This document shows, one piece after another, positions 1-6,660 of a stretch of 9,537 nt of DNA. Within the stretch, counting starts at the first letter, position 1. Every line of letters starts with the position of its first letter. The position numbers were made by a program, and so were the translations under genes. The notes under the pieces are model-generated. The model saw only the letters and a program-made list of their open reading frames with translations. It had not been told where the DNA came from and made no database searches. This DNA is from Verrucomicrobiota bacterium. Lineage in GTDB: Bacteria; Verrucomicrobiota; Verrucomicrobiia; Opitutales; Opitutaceae. The DNA lies in contig JAEWKR010000194.1 of assembly GCA_023457715.1 (NCBI GenBank), forward strand, positions 1-9,537, written 5' to 3'.

Positions 1-19
1 CCCGCATCGAGACCCGGTT

Positions 20-36
20 GCGGGCGGGCCGCCCGC
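20..36. other. GC-rich hairpin downstream of rlmN
   Basis: An almost perfect 8-bp palindrome, gcgggcgg (20-27) and ccgcccgc (29-36), lies about 30 bases past the rlmN stop codon on the minus strand. It could form a stable hairpin in the rlmN transcript. The minus strand continues with aaccggg rather than a U-run, so it is not a convincing intrinsic terminator. The first 65 bases of the window show no other feature. Confidence 0.3.
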
Positions 37-65
37 GGTCCACGAGGCCCGGATACAAAATGGCC

Positions 66-1178
66 CTACGCGGCGGCGTCGCGTTCCTTTTCCGTCCGCA
101 GGCGGAGCTGGCCGCAGGCGGCATCAATGTCGTGACCTTTTTCGCGTCGCAGCGTCACGGAGACGCGGGCCGCGCGCAGCACGTCGGCGAACTTTTCCTG
201 GCGGGTGACGGACGGACGTTTCCAGGGCAGCCCCTCGACCGCGTTATAGGGAATCAGGTTCACGTGGGCGTGCAGATCGCGGGCGATGTCCCGCAGCGCC
301 GCCGCCTGGTCGAGGGAGTCGTTCACCCCTTCGATCAGGATGAACTCCAGCGTCACCATGCGTCCGTGCTTTTCGGAGAAGGTTCGGACCGCGGGAATCA
401 GCTTCTCCAGGGGGTACGCCTTGTTCACCGGCATGATTTTCTCCCGCACCTCGTTGGTGGCGCCGTGGAGCGAGATCGCGAGCCGGAAGCCGAGCGGCTC
501 GTCGGCGAGCTTGAGAATCTTGGGCACGAGGCCGCTGGTGCTGAGCGTGATCCGCCGGGCGCCGAAACCCAGGCCCCATTCCGCGTTCACGATGGTCAGC
601 GCCCCGATGATCGCGTCATAGTTGGCGAGCGGTTCGCCCATGCCCATGACCACGATGTTGTCGAAGGAGGCGAGTTCCGACCGGGCGCGGGGGGTGCGCT
701 CGTCCTCCCGATAGCAGACCTGCAGCAGTTGCGCGACGATCTCGCCGGCGCTGAGGTCGCGCTTGAGGCCGGCCAGGCCGCTGGCGCAAAACGCGCAGGC
801 CATGGCGCAACCCACCTGGGTCGAGATGCAGATGGTCTTGCGGGAACTCTCGACACCGACGCCCTCCTGGGGAGCCCGGATGATGACGGTCTCGATCAGC
901 GAACCGTCGCGAAGCTCGAGCAGCAGCTTGTCGGTGACATCGGCTGACTGCTTGTTGAGCACCAGCGTATCCGGCATCAGGTCGAAGGTCTCAGCCAGCC
1001 AGGTCCGCATGGCCTTGGGGAGGTTGGTCATCTCGTCCCAGCTGCGGACCCGCTTCTTGTAGAGCCAGTCGAGAATCTGCTTCGCGCGAAAAGCAGGTTC
1101 GCCCCGCGCACGGAGCTTTTCCGTGAGCGAGTCGAGGGTTTCGCCGGTGAGCGGCAGCTTTTCGGGCACGAATTTCAT
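66..1178 (-). CDS. rlmN: Dual-specificity rRNA/tRNA adenine-C2 methyltransferase RlmN
   Basis: This radical-SAM enzyme methylates C2 of an adenosine in 23S rRNA (A2503 in E. coli) and of A37 in some tRNAs, in the cytoplasm. The 370-residue product is the normal family length. It has the [4Fe-4S]/SAM motif CxxxCxxC at C124, C128 and C131, and an MGMGEP segment at 178-183. The substrate-carrying cysteine is C355, in the C-terminal GHDIDAACGQLR motif. Together these distinguish RlmN from Cfr only weakly, but the overall sequence and chromosomal housekeeping context favour RlmN. The frame stays open nine codons further upstream to position 1205, but those codons lie in the heptad repeat array. 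The ATG at 1178 (MKFVPEKL) is therefore the likelier start. It has no Shine-Dalgarno sequence; gcctccc precedes it directly. No operon partner lies downstream within the window. Confidence 0.96.
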   Translation of the reverse strand: MKFVPEKLPLTGETLDSLTEKLRARGEPAFRAKQILDWLYKKRVRSWDEMTNLPKAMRTWLAETFDLMPDTLVLNKQSADVTDKLLLELRDGSLIETVIIRAPQEGVGVESSRKTICISTQVGCAMACAFCASGLAGLKRDLSAGEIVAQLLQVCYREDERTPRARSELASFDNIVVMGMGEPLANYDAIIGALTIVNAEWGLGFGARRITLSTSGLVPKILKLADEPLGFRLAISLHGATNEVREKIMPVNKAYPLEKLIPAVRTFSEKHGRMVTLEFILIEGVNDSLDQAAALRDIARDLHAHVNLIPYNAVEGLPWKRPSVTRQEKFADVLRAARVSVTLRREKGHDIDAACGQLRLRTEKERDAAA

Positions 1179-1189
1179 GGGAGGCGTCC

Positions 1190-1287
1190 AACAGCCAACG
1201 TCCAACGTTCAACGTTCAACGTCCAACCTTCAACATCCAAGGCAGAACGTCGAACGTCGAACATCGAACATCGAACGTCGAACCGCG
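1190..1287. repeat. Heptanucleotide tandem array (14 units of about 7 bp)
   Basis: Fourteen consecutive 7-bp units run in register from 1190 to 1287. The first part is mainly aacgtcc and aacgttc, and the second part, from 1246, is mainly aacgtcg and aacatcg. They are separated by a divergent unit, aaggcag, at 1239-1245. All but that unit begin with aac. Because AACGTT is self-complementary, the array contains many overlapping palindromes. It starts 11 bases upstream of the rlmN start codon, so it forms the rlmN 5' region. The rlmN promoter must lie in or beyond it. Translations through it are low-complexity and not convincing proteins. Confidence 0.85.
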
Positions 1288-1302
1288 GGACGTCCGAAGT
1301 CC

Positions 1303-1512
1303 GGGGGCCTGGGTATGTTGTCCCGCCTTTAGGCGGAAGGTTTGATGCTGCGAACCAAGGCATTCCGCGTGAACGCGGGACAACTTACTCAATCCGCCCG
1401 ACGCATTGGGGGCCTGGGTATGTTGTCCCGCCTTTAGGCGGAAGGTTTGATGCTGCGAACCAAGGCATTCCGCGTAAACGCGGGACAACTTACTCAATCC
1501 GCCCGACGCATT
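1303..1512. repeat. 105-bp direct tandem duplication with internal hairpins
   Basis: Two copies, 1303-1407 and 1408-1512, appear to differ at one base (G1371 versus A1476). Each copy can fold in two ways. Either two small hairpins form, with ccgcc-ttta-ggcgg at 1323-1336 and ccgcg-tgaa-cgcgg at 1365-1378, or a 10-bp outer stem forms from gttgtcccgc (1317-1326) and gcgggacaac (1375-1384). The outer stem uses bases of both small hairpins. The one base change lies in a hairpin loop, so pairing is untouched. A decayed partial third copy may follow at 1519-1560 (gggtacgtagtcctgcg, then a gcgaaggt segment). The unit is 3x35 bases, so one minus-strand frame stays open through it, but this looks incidental. 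The 444-base stretch from 1179 to 1622 holds this repeat and the heptad array and no gene I can support. Confidence 0.9.
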
Positions 1513-1622
1513 CAGCTCTTGGGTACGTAGTCCTGCGTGGCGAAGGTCAGGCGTCCGCTCAATCGTTCTCATCACGACCGGGTTGCGTTGTGCGCGGGCG
1601 CTCGCATGCTCCGCGCCTCCCC

Positions 1623-2606
1623 ATGAAATCCCTTCCCGTGCTGGTTTTGCTGGCCATGTCCATTCCCCTCACTGCCGCGGAAAAGAAGATCGATCGTTTC
1701 GACCCGGCCTTTGACCGGTTGGTGGCGAAGGAGGCCGTCGTCGAAAAGCTGGGCGAGGGCTACCGCTGGTCCGAAGGACCGGTCTGGTACCAAAACTCGG
1801 TCGTTTTCTCCGACGTGCCGGGCAACATCGCGTATCAATGGAAGGAGGGCGACAAGGCCCCGAAGGTGTTCCTGCAGCCGAGCGGCGGCGAGGTGCCCGT
1901 CGGCACCTCGCGTGAGCCGGGCAGCAACGGACTGGCGGTGGACGCCCAGGGTCGCCTCCTGCTTTGCCAGCATGGCGCGCGTCGAATCGCCCGTTATGAG
2001 AACGGGACGTTCACCACGCTCGTGGATCGATACGAGGGCAAGCGCTTCCACAGCCCCAACGACCTCGTGGTCCGGAAGAGCGGCCAGATTTTCTTCACGG
2101 ATCCGCCCTATGGCCTGGAGGGCATCAACGAGTCGCCGCTCAAGGAGCAGGCCGTCAACGGCGTGTATCGGCTGGATCCGGACGGCAAGGTGGCCCTGTT
2201 GATCAAGGATCTCAGCTATCCGAACGGCATCACCCTTTCACCCGACGAGAAGGTGCTTTATGTGGCGATCAGCGACAGTGCGCATCCCCGGGTGATGGCG
2301 TATGACGTGCAGCCCGACGCCACCGTCGCCAATGGCCGGATCTTTTTCGACCCCAAGAACACCCCCGAACTCAAGGGGCCCGGCGGGTTCGACGGTCTGA
2401 AGACCGATCGCGAGGGGAACGTCTGGACCACCGGGCCTGGCGGCGTGCTGGTGATTTCGGCGCAGGGCAAGCTGCTCGGTCGGATCAACACCGGCGTGCC
2501 CACCGCCAACTGCGGCTGGGGCGGCGAAGACGGCAGCACGCTGTACATCACCGCCAACAACGAACTGGTGCGCGTGAAGACGCTGACGCGCGGCGCCGGC
2601 TGGTGA
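1623..2606 (+). CDS. Exported SMP-30/gluconolactonase-family lactonase
   Basis: The product is a 327-residue six-bladed beta-propeller of the SMP-30/gluconolactonase/LRE family. Such enzymes hydrolyse sugar lactones to aldonic acids using one divalent metal. Expected metal and active-site positions are visible: E51 in SEGPVW, N146 in HSPND, N201 in YPNGI and D257 in GFDG. Residues 1-19 are a typical Sec signal peptide: K at position 2, a hydrophobic core rich in V, L and A, and a likely cut after TAA. This puts the enzyme in the periplasm or outside the cell. The ATG at 1623 was chosen because it starts this signal peptide. An in-frame GTG at 1590 would add an arginine-rich stretch. No Shine-Dalgarno sequence is present; cctcccc precedes the ATG. 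The gene converges on leuA. The exact lactone is unknown; gluconolactone, xylonolactone or a related substrate would fit. Other SMP-30 activities cannot be excluded. Confidence 0.87.
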   Translation: MKSLPVLVLLAMSIPLTAAEKKIDRFDPAFDRLVAKEAVVEKLGEGYRWSEGPVWYQNSVVFSDVPGNIAYQWKEGDKAPKVFLQPSGGEVPVGTSREPGSNGLAVDAQGRLLLCQHGARRIARYENGTFTTLVDRYEGKRFHSPNDLVVRKSGQIFFTDPPYGLEGINESPLKEQAVNGVYRLDPDGKVALLIKDLSYPNGITLSPDEKVLYVAISDSAHPRVMAYDVQPDATVANGRIFFDPKNTPELKGPGGFDGLKTDREGNVWTTGPGGVLVISAQGKLLGRINTGVPTANCGWGGEDGSTLYITANNELVRVKTLTRGAGW

Positions 2607-2610
2607 AAAA

Positions 2611-2708
2611 AGTAGCGAGTAGCGAGTAGCGGGCATCCGCCCTACCGGGCTTGGCTTCGCGCCGACTACCTCCGACTACTCGCTACCCGCTGCCCGTTAC
2701 TCGCTACT
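2611..2708. repeat. Inverted gtagcgagtagcg word repeat between convergent genes
   Basis: The left arm 2611-2635 is built of agtagcgagtagcg words ending in gggca. The right arm 2669-2708 carries the same words inverted (actactcgctaccc and ttactcgctact). For example, 2611-2624 pairs with 2695-2708 at 13 of 14 positions. The hairpin occupies the whole gap between the SMP-30 gene stop (2606) and the leuA stop (2704-2706), so it could act as a shared bidirectional terminator. Neither side has a strong U-tract after the stem, apart from the A-run at 2606-2611, which reads as U on the leuA strand. The leuA TAG stop codon lies within the right arm. Confidence 0.75.
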
Positions 2709-4371
2709 TCTTCGCGAGCACGCGGTTCAACGCGCTGACGATCGCCTTGATCGAGGCCAGCTCGATGTTCGTGTCGATGCCGGCGCCGAAGACGCTGGGG
2801 GCGCGCTCCGTCTTGATCTGGATGTAGCTGACCGCGCGCGCCTCCGAGCCCTTGCCAAGGGAGTGTTCGGAGTAGGAGAGGACCTCGAATTTCGGCAGCG
2901 AGGTCGCCGCGAGCGCGTGGGTGAACGCGTCGATGGGGCCGTTGCCGGTGCCACGCAGGGTCTGCGGCTGCCCGTCGATCGTCAGCTGACCTTCGCACGT
3001 GACGCTGCTGTCGCGTTCCGTCGTTTTGAAGGACTGCAGCGACAGCGGATGTGCGCGTTCGAGGTATTCGCGGCGGAACACCGCGTGGATGTCGGCGGCG
3101 GTGAGCTCGGTGCCCCGGGCGTCGGCAACATCGTTCACGATCCGGCCGATCTCCTTGTGCATCAACTTGGGCAGCGCGAAGCCGAACTCGTGCTCCAGGA
3201 TGTAGGCGACGCCGCCCTTGCCGGACTGCGAGTTGATGCGGATGATGGCCTTGTAGCTGCGGCCGATGTCGGCGGGGTCGACCGGGATGTAAAGGACATC
3301 CCACGGCTGGTCGGGCTGCTGCGCGGCCCACGATTTCTTGATCGCGTCCTGGTGCGAGCCGCTGAAGGCGGTGAAGACGAGTTCGCCCGCGTACGGCTGG
3401 CGCGGCGGGACCTCGAGCCGGGTGCAGCGCTCGTACACCTCGCGGATCTCGTTGATGTTCGAGAAATCCAGCCCGGGGTGGATGCCGTGCGTGTAGAGGT
3501 TCAGGGCGACATTCACGATGTCGAGGTTGCCGGTGCGCTCACCGTTGCCGAAGAGCGTGCCCTCGACACGATCGGCGCCGGCCAGCAGCGCGAGTTCCGT
3601 GGCCGCGACGCCGGTGCCCCGGTCGTTGTGGGTGTGCAGCGAGATGAGGGTGCGGTCGCGGCGGGTCAGGTGCGTGCTCATCCACTCGATCTGGTCGGCG
3701 TGGACATTCGGCGTCGCATACTCGACCGTGGCCGGCAGATTGAGGATGATCCTGTCTTCGACGGTGGGCTGCCAGATGTCGGTCACCGCCTCACAGATCT
3801 CGAGGGCGAAATCGAGCTCCGTGCTGGTGAAGCTCTCCGGCGAATATTCAAACCGCAGCCGGGTGCCGGCGGCGATCAGGGGCTGGGCGTGCTGCTTCAC
3901 CCACGTGGTACCCTGGGTGGCGATCCGCACGATGTCGGCGCGCGAGGCGTTGAAGACGTGTTTGCGCTGGGCCGGCGACGTCGAGTTGTAGAGATGGAAG
4001 ATGGCGTTCTTCGCACCGCGCAGCGCTTCGAGGCTGCGGGTGATCAACTCCTCGCGGCACTGGCAGAGTACCTGGATGGAGACGTCGTCCGGGATGCGTT
4101 TCTCCTCGATGAGGCGGCGGCAGAAATCGAATTCGATCTGGGAGGCGCTGGGAAAGCCGACTTCGATCTGCTTGAAGCCGATCTTCACCAGGAGGTCGAA
4201 GTACTCGAGTTTCTCCTCCACGCTCATGGGCTGTGCGAGCGCCTGGTTGCCATCGCGCAGGTCGACGCTGCACCAGAGGGGCGCGTGCGTCAGGGTGCGG
4301 TTGGGCCACTGTCGGTTCGGCAGTGGAACCGGAGGAAACGGACGATACTTCGTAACGGGGGCGGATTGCAT
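2704..4371 (-). CDS. leuA: 2-isopropylmalate synthase LeuA (long, fungal-like type)
   Basis: This enzyme makes the committed step of leucine synthesis in the cytoplasm: acetyl-CoA plus 2-oxoisovalerate gives 2-isopropylmalate. The 555-residue product matches the longer LeuA type. The N-terminal segment has KYRPFPPV and then the catalytic SVDLRDGNQ (R39, D40). A TIM-barrel HMGL-like domain follows, with the metal-binding HTHND (H246, H248) and GNGERTGN (275-282). The C-terminal allosteric LeuA dimer domain covers about 450-555, with GTGNGPIDAF at 474-483 and a GAGIDTNIE segment at 529-537. Leucine feedback inhibition is therefore expected. The ATG at 4371 begins the conserved N-terminus. An in-frame ATG at 4449 would add 26 unconserved residues. 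No Shine-Dalgarno sequence is visible. The TAG stop is part of the downstream inverted word repeat. The gene stands alone on its strand, without leuB, leuC or leuD nearby. Confidence 0.96.
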   Translation of the reverse strand: MQSAPVTKYRPFPPVPLPNRQWPNRTLTHAPLWCSVDLRDGNQALAQPMSVEEKLEYFDLLVKIGFKQIEVGFPSASQIEFDFCRRLIEEKRIPDDVSIQVLCQCREELITRSLEALRGAKNAIFHLYNSTSPAQRKHVFNASRADIVRIATQGTTWVKQHAQPLIAAGTRLRFEYSPESFTSTELDFALEICEAVTDIWQPTVEDRIILNLPATVEYATPNVHADQIEWMSTHLTRRDRTLISLHTHNDRGTGVAATELALLAGADRVEGTLFGNGERTGNLDIVNVALNLYTHGIHPGLDFSNINEIREVYERCTRLEVPPRQPYAGELVFTAFSGSHQDAIKKSWAAQQPDQPWDVLYIPVDPADIGRSYKAIIRINSQSGKGGVAYILEHEFGFALPKLMHKEIGRIVNDVADARGTELTAADIHAVFRREYLERAHPLSLQSFKTTERDSSVTCEGQLTIDGQPQTLRGTGNGPIDAFTHALAATSLPKFEVLSYSEHSLGKGSEARAVSYIQIKTERAPSVFGAGIDTNIELASIKAIVSALNRVLAKK

Positions 4372-4559
4372 GACGGGACGACTGACAAAGGTTAAGACGG
4401 AGTTTCTGAAGGAGACCCGACCGACCTGAGCGGTCAGGTATGCACACACCGCGAGAACGCGGCGACAAAGAATTCAGGCTACGCACACCCCGCCGTTAAA
4501 CGGCGCCTTTAGAGGGCGTGCGTCTTCGTAAGTCGAAGAGCCTGGAGCGAAACTCGCAT
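4372..4559 (-). promoter_or_regulatory. Candidate structured leader of leuA
   Basis: The minus-strand region before leuA holds four potential hairpins, listed here in transcript order. The first is a 6-bp stem at 4523-4528/4534-4539. The second is a long hairpin, 4481-4490/4514-4523 (9 of 10 paired), enclosing a 6-bp stem 4491-4496/4500-4505. The third is ccgcg/cgcgg at 4449-4453/4458-4462. The fourth is acctga/tcaggt at 4424-4429/4434-4439, which competes with an overlapping gaccg/cggtc pairing. The first two share one base, so they are nearly mutually exclusive at their junction. This architecture could be an attenuator, but no U-tract follows any stem. The third hairpin also resembles one in the 105-bp repeat near 1365, so it may be repeat-derived. 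No promoter was recognised. Confidence 0.35.
4509..4559 (-). CDS. Possible 16-codon leucine-containing leader ORF upstream of leuA
   Basis: On the leuA strand an ATG at 4559 opens a 16-codon frame that ends at TAA (4509-4511), 137 bases before the leuA start. The predicted peptide is MRVSLQALRLTKTHAL, with four leucine codons (CTC, CTT, CTT, CTC). The codons CTT-CGA-CTT lie inside the first leader hairpin. Leucine-rich leader peptides control leu genes by attenuation in several bacterial groups, and that is the only reason to list this one. Four leucines out of 16 without a run of adjacent leucine codons could easily occur by chance, and there is no Shine-Dalgarno sequence. Confidence 0.2.
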   Translation of the reverse strand: MRVSLQALRLTKTHAL

Positions 4560-4640
4560 CAGTAGGGCGGACAAAGCAGGGGGTTGCACCGGTTGTCAAG
4601 GCGGCGGCGTGTCAGCGGGGGGCGAGCCTCATCGCGCTCC

Positions 4641-4721
4641 TGCTCGTGCTCGTGATCGTGCTGGCGGCGGCAAAGACCCACTCCACCAAACCGAGCACGA
4701 GCACGATCACGAGCAAGAGCA
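4641..4721. repeat. Inverted gctcgtgctcgtgatcg repeat
   Basis: Arms 4641-4662 and 4700-4721 are complementary at 21 of 22 positions around a 37-base loop. They are built of gctcgtg and gagcacga words. The repeat lies between the leuA leader and the SRP RNA gene. It could form a long hairpin or cruciform. The remainder of 4560-4758 is GC-rich sequence in which I see no gene. Confidence 0.75.
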
Positions 4722-4758
4722 CGATACCGCGGCTGGCCCGCAATTCCGCGAATAGGTG

Positions 4759-4786
4759 TTGCTAGTCGTCGGAACGGTCGCATGGT
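4759..4786 (+). promoter_or_regulatory. Weak candidate promoter for the SRP RNA gene
   Basis: TTGCTA at 4759-4764 resembles a -35 box (4 of 6). CATGGT at 4781-4786, 16 bases further on, is a poor -10 box (3 of 6). A transcript started about 7 bases later would begin at the SRP RNA 5' end near 4791. The match is weak and rests mainly on position. Confidence 0.2.
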
Positions 4787-4790
4787 CCGC

Positions 4791-4895
4791 GGTGGCCAGG
4801 TGCCATGCATGGGCAGGCGCGTGAACTCCGCCAGGACCGGAAGGTAGCAACGGTAGCGACGTTCTCCCAGTGCCGTGGAGTGCCTGGCCACTTTT
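4791..4895 (+). ncRNA. ffs: Small bacterial signal recognition particle RNA (4.5S-type)
   Basis: This RNA binds Ffh to form the signal recognition particle, which targets nascent membrane proteins to the Sec translocon. The domain IV hallmark is present: gtgaactccgcc (4821-4832), then ccagg, a GGAA tetraloop (4839-4842) closed by acc/ggt, then agcaacggtagc (4846-4857). The cagg/agca pair forms the conserved symmetric loop that contacts Ffh. The ends close with a perfect 9-bp stem, gtggccagg (4792-4800) with cctggccac (4883-4891). It runs straight into ttttattta, giving an intrinsic terminator-like 3' end. About 100 nt fits the small type without an Alu domain. Exact ends are estimated. No neighbouring gene seems functionally linked. 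A minus-strand frame crossing this locus is spurious. Confidence 0.93.
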
Positions 4896-4910
4896 ATTTA
4901 ATCGCCGAGC

Positions 4911-5050
4911 TGTAGGCGGTAGGCGGTAAGCGATAGGCGATGGACCGCTGAGAAATGGCCGCAAGAAGGCCCAGAAGGCGCAAAAAATAAGGGCGCAAGG
5001 GCTCCAAGCCGGCCGTCCGGCTTTTGCGCGTTTTGCGCCTTTTTGCGGCC
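4911..5050. repeat. Composite repeat: taggcggta module plus gccgcaa-aaggc inverted module
   Basis: Module A at 4912-4941 is a run of gtaggcggt, aggcggtaag and gataggcgat words. Module B at 4958-4979 is gccgcaa followed by gaaggcccagaaggc, and its inverted partner is at 5031-5049 (ttttgcgcctttttgcggc). Between the B arms sits a 7-bp hairpin, aagccgg (5006-5012) with ccggctt (5017-5023). The block separates the SRP RNA (+) from the convergent dehydrogenase gene (-), so a bidirectional terminator role is possible. The same A-then-B order recurs at 9330-9415. Confidence 0.7.
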
Positions 5051-5058
5051 AACCTGTA

Positions 5059-6660
5059 TCACCCGGCGCTGCCCACCGCCGCCTGCGTCAGCTTGTTGTC
5101 GACGAGGCGCCAGAGGCCGCGGGGGTTGGCGTTGCGGATCGGTTCCGGAAGCAGGGCTTCGGGCACGTCCTGGTAGCAGACCGGACGCACGAAACGGAAC
5201 AGCGCCGCGGTGCCCACCGAGGTGAAGCGCACGTCGGTGGTCGCGGGATAGGGGCCGCCGTGGTTCATGGCGGGGCTGACTTCGACGCCCGTCGGGAAGC
5301 CGTTGACGACGAGACGACCGGCCTTGCGCTCGAGGAGCCGCACCAGGCGTTCGGCGTGGCGCAGATCGTCCGCTGTCGCGTGCAACGTCACCGTAAGCTG
5401 GCCTTCCAGCTTCTCCGCCGCCTGCTCCAGTTCCTCAAAGCTTTGCCCCGCGACGATGAGCGTGAAGGGCCCGAACACCTCTTCGGAGGCTTCAGGGTGG
5501 GCGAGGAAACCGGCGACATCGGTCTGGAGAGCGACCGCGCCACCCAGATTTTTGCCGTCGGACGCGACCTCCACCCGCGCCAGCGGTTTTGCGGCCGGGA
5601 TCGCGGACGCGCGCTCGACGCCCTTGCGGTAGGCGGCGCTGATGCCGTCGTGCAGCATCGTTGCGGGCGTCACCGCCTTGAGTTGGGTGGCAAAGCCGTC
5701 GACGAACTGCGCGAACTCCGGGCTGCGGACCCCGAAGACCAGGCCGGGCTTGGTACAGAACTGGCCGACGCCCAGCGTGACCGACTGGGTCAGCCCCGTG
5801 GCGATTTGCGCCGCCCGTTCCCGCGCGGCGCCGGGGAGGACGAACACGGGATTCAGGCTGCTCATCTCGGCGAAGACCGGGATGGGCTCAGGGCGCGCGG
5901 CGGCGGCATCGAAGAGCGCACGACCCGCGTGGCGAGAGCCGGTGAAGCCCACGGCGCGGGCGAGCGGGTGGACCACCAACGCCTTGCCAATGACCGTGCC
6001 CGGCCCGTGCAGCATCGAGAAGACGCCGCCCGGCAGTCCGCACGTCGCGACGGCGCGTTGCACGGCGGAGGCGACCAGTTCGGCGGTGCCGGGATGGCGG
6101 TCGTGGGCCTTGACGATCACCGGGTTGCCGGTTGCGAGCGCCGAGGCCGTGTCGCCGCCGGCGACGGAGAAGGCGAGGGGAAAGTTGCTCGCGCCGAACA
6201 CGATCACCGGGCCGATGGGCCGGAGCATCCGGCGGAGGTCGGGACGGGGCAGGGGCTGACGGGTCGGCAGTGCCGGATCGATGCGCGCGTCCACCCACGA
6301 CTCCTCGCGCGCGACCTGGGCGAACAACTTGAGCTGGTTCATCGTACGAGCGCGCTCGCCGGTGAGCCGGGCCAGCGGCAGGCCGGTCTCGCGATGGGCC
6401 CGCTCCAGCAGCGCATCGCCCAGGGCATTGATTTCCGAGGCGATCGTCTCGAGCAGCCTGGCCCGCAGTTCGCCGGTGCTGTCCCGGAACACCGCAAAGG
6501 CTTCATCGGCGGCGCGCAGCGCGGTGTCGCAATCCTCGACGGAAGCGATATGAAACGCGCCGGGAAGGACACCGTTGTCGATCGGGCTTCGCAGCTGGCG
6601 CGTTTCGGTCGAGGTGGCGCTGAGTTTTCCAGCGATGAAATTGGAGCCGTGAAGAGTCAT
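5059..6660 (-). CDS. Aldehyde dehydrogenase, alpha-ketoglutarate-semialdehyde (2,5-dioxovalerate) type
   Basis: This NAD(P)-dependent aldehyde dehydrogenase has 533 residues. It probably oxidises alpha-ketoglutarate semialdehyde to 2-oxoglutarate, the last step of oxidative pentose and aldarate degradation. Visible catalytic elements are N159 in FGASNFPLAF, K184 in VIVKAH, the FTGS cofactor loop at 239-242, E265 in FAEMSS, and the nucleophile C302 in GQFCTKPG. EEVFGPF lies at 393-399. The FAEMSSLNPVF and GQFCTKPG variants and the C-terminal RPVCYQDVPEALLPE and WRLVDNKLT segments resemble the sugar-acid semialdehyde dehydrogenase group rather than betaine or succinate-semialdehyde enzymes. The ATG at 6660 begins the domain, and no Shine-Dalgarno sequence is present. 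The gene follows the FAH-family gene on the same strand after 228 bases, and may be co-transcribed with it. Substrate assignment is by family resemblance and context. Confidence 0.88.
   Translation of the reverse strand: MTLHGSNFIAGKLSATSTETRQLRSPIDNGVLPGAFHIASVEDCDTALRAADEAFAVFRDSTGELRARLLETIASEINALGDALLERAHRETGLPLARLTGERARTMNQLKLFAQVAREESWVDARIDPALPTRQPLPRPDLRRMLRPIGPVIVFGASNFPLAFSVAGGDTASALATGNPVIVKAHDRHPGTAELVASAVQRAVATCGLPGGVFSMLHGPGTVIGKALVVHPLARAVGFTGSRHAGRALFDAAAARPEPIPVFAEMSSLNPVFVLPGAARERAAQIATGLTQSVTLGVGQFCTKPGLVFGVRSPEFAQFVDGFATQLKAVTPATMLHDGISAAYRKGVERASAIPAAKPLARVEVASDGKNLGGAVALQTDVAGFLAHPEASEEVFGPFTLIVAGQSFEELEQAAEKLEGQLTVTLHATADDLRHAERLVRLLERKAGRLVVNGFPTGVEVSPAMNHGGPYPATTDVRFTSVGTAALFRFVRPVCYQDVPEALLPEPIRNANPRGLWRLVDNKLTQAAVGSAG

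Noticed and set aside
1190..1512. CRISPR-like array
   Set aside because: The heptads have no spacers and the 105-bp units are directly adjacent with no unique sequence between them. No cas genes are present.
1303..1512. Insertion sequence or transposon
   Set aside because: There is no transposase reading frame, no target-site duplication I can identify, and no terminal inverted repeat bounding the unit.
1216..1575. 119-codon minus-strand frame containing two 35-residue repeats
   Set aside because: The protein repeat is only the translation of the 105-bp DNA repeat, whose length happens to be divisible by three. It continues into the heptad array and has no start signal or recognised fold.
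1590..1622. Upstream GTG start for the SMP-30 gene
   Set aside because: It would place 11 arginine-rich residues before an otherwise ideal signal peptide that starts at the ATG at 1623.
2863..4395. 510-codon open frame on the plus strand opposite leuA
   Set aside because: Its product is rich in R, G, V and E with no recognisable domain, and it lies fully antisense to a clear LeuA. Long antisense frames are common in high-GC genes.
4559..4891. 110-codon minus-strand frame
   Set aside because: It runs through the SRP RNA gene and the gctcgtg inverted repeat, and has low-complexity composition.
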